Assembly: GCA_902489145.1 (NCBI GenBank)
Contig: CABTYV010000026.1
Location: 1-19,026 of the forward strand
DNA from: an uncultured Tissierellia bacterium
GTDB taxonomy: Bacteria; Bacillota; Clostridia; Tissierellales; Peptoniphilaceae
DNA: 19,026 nucleotides
Direction of reading: 5' to 3'
A program made the position numbers and the translations under genes. The notes below the pieces were generated by a model. That model had not been told where the DNA came from and ran no database searches. It saw nothing but the letters and a program-made list of their open reading frames with translations. This document shows positions 14,295 to 19,026 of the stretch, one piece after another (position 1 is the stretch's first letter; every line of letters starts with the position of its first letter).

Positions 14295-16062
14295 CTGCTA
14301 CCTCCCGTTCTGCTTGCAAGCGGGCAAACTCTTCCTTCATGTCGCTTGCCAATTCATCGACCCGACCCAGGTCCTCTTCCGGAATATAGCGCATCCGGGT
14401 GATGGTCGGCCGAACCGCCATGGTCTCGATCTCATTCAGGTACACCCCATGGGCCAGCGCTTCCTGCGCCAGGTCATGGAAGTGCAGGATGGTGGAGAGC
14501 ATCTTGTACTGCTTTTTGGCAGAGCAGTAGGTGTCCACGTCATCAAAAGCGTTCTGCTGGAGGAAATCCTCCCGAAGGGACTTGGCCGTAAAGAGCTTGA
14601 GCTGGTCTTCCGGCGACAGCGAATCCACCCCGACCAGACGGACGATCTCGTTGAGCTTTTCCTCCTCCGTCAAAAGCGCCATGGCCTGAATCCGTAGGGC
14701 CGCAAAATCCTCGCCGATTGCGCCGTTGAAATAATCATCCATCTTTTCCTGATACAGGGAATAGGACTTCAGCCAGTTGATCGCCGGGAAATGACGGGCA
14801 TAGGAAAGGTCATAATCCAATCCCCAATAGACCTTGGTAATCCTGAGGGTCGACTGGGTCACCGGCTCGGACATATCCCCGCCCGGCGGCGAAACGGCCC
14901 CGATCGCAGTCAAGGAGCCCTCCCGGCCGTCCGAGCCCAGGCAGTCCACGATCCCGCAGCGCTCATAGAAGGAGGCAATCCGGGAGGCCAGGTAGGCGGG
15001 ATAGCCTTCGTCGCCCGGCATCTCCTCCAAGCGTCCCGACATCTCGCGCAAGGCCTCGGCCCACCGCGAGGTGGAGTCGGCCATCATCGCAACGGAATAG
15101 CCCATGTCCCGATAGTATTCAGCCATGGTGATCCCGGTATAGATCGAAGCCTCCCGCGCCGCCACCGGCATATTGGAGGTGTTGGCGATCAGGACGACCT
15201 TCTGCATCAGGGATTTGCCCGTGTTCGGGTCCTGGATCTCCGGAAACTCGTTGAGCACCTCGGTCATCTCATTGCCCCGCTCCCCGCAGCCCACGTAGAT
15301 GATGACCTCCGCGTCCGCCCACTTGGCGAGCTGGTGCTGGATGACCGTTTTCCCTGAGCCAAAGGGCCCCGGAATGGCCGCCGTACCGCCCTTGGCCACT
15401 GGGAAGAAGGTATCGATCACCCGCTGACCCGTGATCAGGGGCCGAACCGGGTCCTTCTTTTGCTTATAGGGGCGGGGCTTTCGAACCGGCCAGCGCTGCA
15501 TCATCGTGATGGGATGCTTTTCTCCCGCCTCGTCCACCAGGACGGCGACCGGCTCCAGGACCGTATATTCCCCCCCGTCAATGGACGCCAACGTCCCGGA
15601 TAGGCTGGGGGGGACCATGATTTTGTGCACGATCACCTCCGTCTCCTGGACGTGTCCGATGATGTCGCCGGCCTCGACCCGGTCGCCGACCTTCCGATCC
15701 GGGATAAAATCCCACTTTTTCTCGTGGTCAATCGGATCCGCCGAAATCCCGCGTTCCAGAAAATCGCCAGCCCGGCTGGCCAAATCGTCCAGGGGGCGCT
15801 GGATCCCGTCGTAGATCTGACCGATCATCCCCGGCCCCAGCTCCACGGACAGGGGCGCTCCGGTCGTTTCGACCGGCTCTCCGGGCCCCACGCCCGTCGT
15901 TTCCTCATACACCTGAATGGAAGCGACATCCTTGCTCATTTCAATAATTTCGCCGATCAGGCCTCGTTCTGAGACCTCCACGACGTCTTGTATGTTTGCG
16001 TCCTCCATCCCCCTCGCTTCCACCAGGGGGCCGGAGACTTTGGTAATGGTACCTTTTTTCAA
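14287..16062 (-). CDS. ntpA: V-type ATP synthase catalytic subunit A
   Basis: The ATP-hydrolysing or -synthesising subunit, 591 residues, cytoplasmic head. The P-loop GPFGSGKT is at 232-239 and the catalytic glutamate lies in GCGERGNEM (Glu261). The non-homologous insert typical of subunit A (about 110-185) is present, as is the MADSTSRWAEALREMSGRLEEMPGDEGYP region (read in pieces across the head interface). Translation starts at TTG 16062, supported by GGGAGGA six bases upstream and by the usual MKKGTITKVSGPLV N-terminus. The gap to subunit F is 15 nt. Confidence 0.98.
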   Translation of the reverse strand: MKKGTITKVSGPLVEARGMEDANIQDVVEVSERGLIGEIIEMSKDVASIQVYEETTGVGPGEPVETTGAPLSVELGPGMIGQIYDGIQRPLDDLASRAGDFLERGISADPIDHEKKWDFIPDRKVGDRVEAGDIIGHVQETEVIVHKIMVPPSLSGTLASIDGGEYTVLEPVAVLVDEAGEKHPITMMQRWPVRKPRPYKQKKDPVRPLITGQRVIDTFFPVAKGGTAAIPGPFGSGKTVIQHQLAKWADAEVIIYVGCGERGNEMTEVLNEFPEIQDPNTGKSLMQKVVLIANTSNMPVAAREASIYTGITMAEYYRDMGYSVAMMADSTSRWAEALREMSGRLEEMPGDEGYPAYLASRIASFYERCGIVDCLGSDGREGSLTAIGAVSPPGGDMSEPVTQSTLRITKVYWGLDYDLSYARHFPAINWLKSYSLYQEKMDDYFNGAIGEDFAALRIQAMALLTEEEKLNEIVRLVGVDSLSPEDQLKLFTAKSLREDFLQQNAFDDVDTYCSAKKQYKMLSTILHFHDLAQEALAHGVYLNEIETMAVRPTITRMRYIPEEDLGRVDELASDMKEEFARLQAEREVADA

Positions 16063-16068
16063 GGGGTC

Positions 16069-16075
16069 TCCTCCC
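16069..16075 (-). promoter_or_regulatory. Ribosome binding site for the TTG start of ntpA
   Basis: GGGAGGA on the minus strand ends six bases before the TTG at 16062, in the short gap after subunit F. No ATG is available at this N-terminus. Confidence 0.8.
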
Positions 16076-16077
16076 TT

Positions 16078-16386
16078 CTAAAAAATATCCATTCCGACCG
16101 CTTTTTCCACGTTGTCGGAAATATTTTGCATGCCCATCCCCAGCGACCCCTGGGCCGAGGGAATATAGACAATGGCCGGCACCGGCTTTGTTTTGTAATG
16201 CTCCAGTGTCTGCGGGATCAACGCCGCATAGGCCTCCGTCATGTAAATCACGCCATATTGGTCCCGGGCCAGGCGGTCCACCGTCCGGCGAATCTCATCA
16301 GCCCCCGTGGGCGTGAAGACCTCCACGCCAATGGCCCGAAAGGCCAGAACCGATCCCTTGTCTCCGATCACGGCAACCTTATACAT
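16078..16386 (-). CDS. ntpG: V-type ATP synthase subunit F
   Basis: A 102-residue central-stalk subunit that binds subunit D in the rotor (called NtpG in Enterococcus hirae). The Rossmann-like start MYKVAVIGDKGSVLAFRAIG and the later GVIYMTEAYA and VPAIVYIPSAQGSLGMG segments are characteristic, and the length matches the family. The ATG overlaps the end of subunit C by eight bases (ATGTATAA), with AAAGGATGAGG upstream inside the subunit C gene. Confidence 0.96.
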   Translation of the reverse strand: MYKVAVIGDKGSVLAFRAIGVEVFTPTGADEIRRTVDRLARDQYGVIYMTEAYAALIPQTLEHYKTKPVPAIVYIPSAQGSLGMGMQNISDNVEKAVGMDIF

Positions 16387-17392
16387 CGGTCCTCATCCTT
16401 TCTTTGATTTCTGCCTCTTCGAGGCCCACCTGCTTCGCATGCAGCAGGATGCGAAGATTTTGAATCTCGCTCTCAACCCGGCTGAAATAGCCGAACAAAA
16501 GCTCCGGGCCTTCATTGCCCCGCAGGGCTTCTGCACTCAGGACGCGCTTCAACCGATCCTTCGCCTGCTCCAGGGTCGTGATCCTTCCGTCCTGCACATA
16601 GCTTCGTACCGCTTCTTCAAAATCACGCCCCAGCTCCGCCTTCTGGAAAAAGAGGGTGTAATGGACCCCCTCCAGGCCATAGATCTTTTCAAAGTCCGCC
16701 CGGGCAATGCGCCCGCCCTCCACCAAAAGATTGCTCAGAAAATTTCGACTCTCCTTCCGGCGACTGGCCCGGAAAAAGTTCAGGATATTGGTGGCATCTG
16801 CCATTTTCTGCACATAGCGGCTGAAAAAGGGCCGGTCAATGGCCTGACTCCAGGATTGGAGCTGGCGGAAGAGCCAACGGTCCAGACAAAGATCCAGCCT
16901 TCTGGCATCCTGACTTTCGGTCCAAATCGCCACCCCCTCGGCCAGGGCCTGCTCCAGGTCTGTTCTTTTGGGATTGGCCTGGGGATAGTGGATCCAGTCT
17001 TTAATCTGCGGCAGGAATAAGGAGCCAAAAGGATAGCAAAGCGCCGCAAAAGCCTCGGCCTCCTCGGGGCCTTCCGCAAGCTCCGATTTAATCAGCATTT
17101 TGAGGTTGTGAAGGTCATAGGCATGAAAAAGGAAGGCTCGAACAGGAGCATCCTCGATCAGATCCTGGACCTGGTCTGCCTGACGGGCCAGCTCCTCCTG
17201 CAAAATCTGGTCAAAATCCTTGCCCTCCTGCCCTTGACCCTCTAATAAGGCCCCGTAGCGACTCTCCCGAAGGATGGCCAATGCCTCCAAAAGATCCCGG
17301 CTGGTCAATAGCCTTTTCCAGACGCTTTCAGAAAGGATCTGTCGCTCCATCATGCGAATGCGCATGGAAGCAAAAGCATAGGATTGCGCCAT
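16379..17392 (-). CDS. ntpC: V-type ATP synthase subunit C
   Basis: The subunit that couples the central stalk to the K ring (AC39/d-type), about 337 residues and all helical. It starts with QSYAFASMRIRMMERQIL and carries DLHNLKMLIKSEL near residue 95 and RADFEKIYGLEGVHY later, both typical. Two starts are possible: ATG at 17392 (chosen, with AAAGGT upstream at workable spacing) or GTG at 17398 directly behind the subunit E stop. The second would add two residues. Weak overall conservation is normal for this subunit; position in the operon makes the call secure. Confidence 0.94.
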   Translation of the reverse strand: MAQSYAFASMRIRMMERQILSESVWKRLLTSRDLLEALAILRESRYGALLEGQGQEGKDFDQILQEELARQADQVQDLIEDAPVRAFLFHAYDLHNLKMLIKSELAEGPEEAEAFAALCYPFGSLFLPQIKDWIHYPQANPKRTDLEQALAEGVAIWTESQDARRLDLCLDRWLFRQLQSWSQAIDRPFFSRYVQKMADATNILNFFRASRRKESRNFLSNLLVEGGRIARADFEKIYGLEGVHYTLFFQKAELGRDFEEAVRSYVQDGRITTLEQAKDRLKRVLSAEALRGNEGPELLFGYFSRVESEIQNLRILLHAKQVGLEEAEIKERMRTDV

Positions 17393-17398
17393 GGCCAC

Positions 17399-17944
17399 CT
17401 ACCTTTCCGAAATCAGATGAATGATTTCACTATCCAAGCTATGGCGAAGGGTCTCCACCAGCTCATCAAAATCATAGTTCTCCCGGACCCCCCCTCGGAT
17501 GATGCGGAAGCCCGAGGATAGGTTGCTTACCTTGCGGACGGTCCAGCCCTTGGCCTCATAATTGCGGTTTTGCGGAATTTCCAAAATCGCATCCGCCTCC
17601 ACCGGCAGCTTGGCCAGGTGGCGGTCGAGGATTTTCTTAAACTCCACCCCACTCATCTTGCGAAGCTGGTCCTGCGCCAGGGCAAAGGTCCGGTCCATGA
17701 CCGCCTGCTTGGCTGTCAGGATCCGGTTGCGGGCTTCCCGCTCCGCCCCGGTCCGAACCCGGTCCTGGATCCGTGCGGCCTCTGCCTCCTTGCGGTGATC
17801 GAATTTCGCTGCTTCCGCCTCCACCGCAGCGAGAAGCGCCCGATTTTTTTCTTCCCCCCGGAGGCGCGCTTCTTCCATCAAGCGGTTGGCCTCCTGGTTG
17901 GCATCTTCAATAATGTGACTGACAATTTGATCCAAATTTGACAT
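17399..17944 (-). CDS. ntpE: V-type ATP synthase subunit E
   Basis: Peripheral-stalk (stator) subunit, 181 residues. Residues 1-105 form a long, charged, Ala/Glu/Arg-rich helix (HIIEDANQEANRLMEEA onward), followed by a compact domain ending in FDELVETLRHSLDSEIIHLI, which matches the family's head-binding C-terminus. The start at 17944 has AAAGGAGGAGG directly upstream. It follows subunit K by 34 nt. No subunit G/H (NtpF-type) partner gene is visible here; in E. hirae that gene precedes subunit I, which would be outside the window. Confidence 0.96.
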   Translation of the reverse strand: MSNLDQIVSHIIEDANQEANRLMEEARLRGEEKNRALLAAVEAEAAKFDHRKEAEAARIQDRVRTGAEREARNRILTAKQAVMDRTFALAQDQLRKMSGVEFKKILDRHLAKLPVEADAILEIPQNRNYEAKGWTVRKVSNLSSGFRIIRGGVRENYDFDELVETLRHSLDSEIIHLISER

Positions 17945-17978
17945 AGCCTCCTCCTTTGGCCTACGCCCGGTCGAAGGA

Positions 17979-18449
17979 CTAGGCTGCGAAGAGAAGAATC
18001 AGGGAAATGATGAAGGCCAGGATGGCGTAGGTTTCGACCATGACCGCGTAGATGACGCCCTTCATTGACTCCGCTTCATTTTTGGCCAGAATTTCCAGCC
18101 CGGCATAGGCTACATTGCCCTGGTGAATGGCCGATGAATAGCCCACAATGGCAATCGGCAGGCAGGAGAGGCAAACCCGAAGGCCTTCCTGCAGGTCCAG
18201 ATTGGTGTTGAGCTTGACCACCAGGACGATGATGGCAATGATCATGCCGTAGAGTCCCTGGGTACCCGGCAGAAGCTGCAGGATCAAGGAACGACCAAAT
18301 TTAGCCGGATCGTCAATGACGATCGCTGCTGCGCCCTGCCCCACGTGGCCGACGCCACGGGCCGAGCCGATGCCGGAAAGGGCTGCTGCTAACACAGCAC
18401 CCAGTACGGCGAAAAGTACCCCACCATTTTTCACGAAAAATTCCACCAT
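17979..18449 (-). CDS. ntpK: V-type ATP synthase subunit K (proteolipid ring subunit)
   Basis: A 156-residue, four-helix membrane subunit that forms the rotating ion-carrying ring; the length equals E. hirae NtpK. Ion-binding residues can be read in both helix pairs: LLPGTQGLYG (59-68, with Leu60, Thr63, Gln64, Tyr67), Gln110 (IHQGN) and Glu139 (VETYA). These correspond to the Na+ ligands of NtpK (Leu61, Thr64, Gln65, Gln110, Glu139), so Na+ transport is inferred. Only the second hairpin carries the carboxylate, as in NtpK. The start has AGAAAGGA upstream and lies 60 nt after subunit I. Confidence 0.97.
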   Translation of the reverse strand: MVEFFVKNGGVLFAVLGAVLAAALSGIGSARGVGHVGQGAAAIVIDDPAKFGRSLILQLLPGTQGLYGMIIAIIVLVVKLNTNLDLQEGLRVCLSCLPIAIVGYSSAIHQGNVAYAGLEILAKNEAESMKGVIYAVMVETYAILAFIISLILLFAA

Positions 18450-18509
18450 AATTTTTTCCTTTCTGTTTACGCCCGCTGCCTCCTGGCTTCGGGCTCTTTA
18501 GCTGCTTGC

Positions 18510-19026
18510 CTATTTCAGGTCGATATATTTGCCCTCAGGACGGAGCTTCTTAAAAGGCTTGCCACCGCCCTGATAGAACTTACCAAAATATTCCACATAG
18601 ATCAGACGCATGGAATGCACGTAGGCCGAAAGGCCACTTAAAAAGAGGTTGAAGAGATGGAGGAAGACCAGGAGCACCATGGCCAGGAGAAAGAGCAACA
18701 GGTTGATCTTGCCCTGGGCCAGCATGGTCCAAATCCCCGCATCCGCGCCGGAAATCCCCATGATCATCTTGCCAATCAGGTTAAAGGAAAAGCCGATATA
18801 GGCGCCGGAGAGCATGAGGGCGGTCACCCGGGTAAAGGAGGCGAAATCTCCAATATAGCTCGTGGCGCCGTACAGATTATAGAGGCCCCAGGCCACCCGG
18901 GCCCCCTTGCTTTTTTCATCACGGGCCGAGAAGAAGATGATCAAAAGTCCGCCGATAATGGCGAATAGGAAGCCCGTAGTCGCCACCATGGCCGGTCCCT
19001 TGAGCCCCTTGGCCAGGCCGCCCACC
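18510..19026 (-). CDS. ntpI: V-type ATP synthase subunit I, C-terminal part (gene runs off the window)
   Basis: The last ~171 residues of the membrane stator subunit that forms the ion half-channels with the K ring; the gene continues past the right edge. At least three membrane spans are visible. The block SFTRVTALMLSGAYIGF contains the conserved arginine (residue 66 of the fragment) thought to face the ring carboxylate. The typical C-terminus follows: LHLFNLFLSGLSAYVHSMRL, then IYVEYFGKFYQGGGKPF. Subunit I precedes K, as in other bacterial V-type operons; the operon promoter must lie outside the window. Confidence 0.95.
   Translation of the reverse strand, partial: VGGLAKGLKGPAMVATTGFLFAIIGGLLIIFFSARDEKSKGARVAWGLYNLYGATSYIGDFASFTRVTALMLSGAYIGFSFNLIGKMIMGISGADAGIWTMLAQGKINLLLFLLAMVLLVFLHLFNLFLSGLSAYVHSMRLIYVEYFGKFYQGGGKPFKKLRPEGKYIDLK

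Overview
The window is 19 kb of gene-dense, moderately GC-rich DNA. Every gene I can support lies on the minus strand, so transcription runs from high to low coordinates. I infer a Bacillota (Firmicutes) bacterium, probably a fermentative Clostridia-like anaerobe. The reasons are a V-type ATPase operon in the order I-K-E-C-F-A-B-D (as in the Enterococcus hirae ntp operon), an EndoA-type MazF next to acpS (a Bacillus-like neighbourhood), strong AGGAGG ribosome binding sites, several TTG starts, and Rho-independent terminators. I cannot name a species.

Region 1 (19026-11803) encodes a V-type ATP synthase/ATPase: the C-terminal end of subunit I, then K, E, C, F, A, B and D, mostly overlapping or a few bases apart. 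The K subunit carries the residues known to bind Na+ in E. hirae NtpK, so a sodium-translocating enzyme is the best guess. Subunit D has an unusual Lys-rich C-terminal extension of about 135 residues. A strong terminator (11696-11739) follows subunit D.

Region 2 (11580-8009) is a translationally coupled pair: a transmembrane Ser/Thr protein kinase with a helical outer domain, and a 680-residue protein of four Ig-like repeats with one C-terminal membrane anchor and no visible signal peptide. I do not recognise this pair, and it is the best candidate here for an undescribed signalling module.

Region 3 (8012-6997) is a single transcription unit with its own good promoter and terminator, encoding a calcineurin-type metallophosphoesterase.

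Region 4 (6979-53) starts at a clear promoter whose -35 lies inside an 18-bp perfect palindrome. It runs through a RelA/SpoT-domain protein, an MTA/SAH-type nucleoside deaminase, an AcpS-NnrD fusion, an orphan MazF-type RNase, methionine aminopeptidase and an M81 (MlrC-like) metallopeptidase, and ends at hairpins near the left edge. The first four genes are tightly packed and probably form one operon. It combines alarmone signalling, nucleoside and cofactor repair, CoA-dependent carrier activation and mRNA cleavage. The last two genes sit behind 67-88 nt gaps and may be co-transcribed or have their own start sites.

No tRNA, rRNA, CRISPR array, insertion sequence or phage gene was seen, and no stretch longer than 300 bases lacks a gene.
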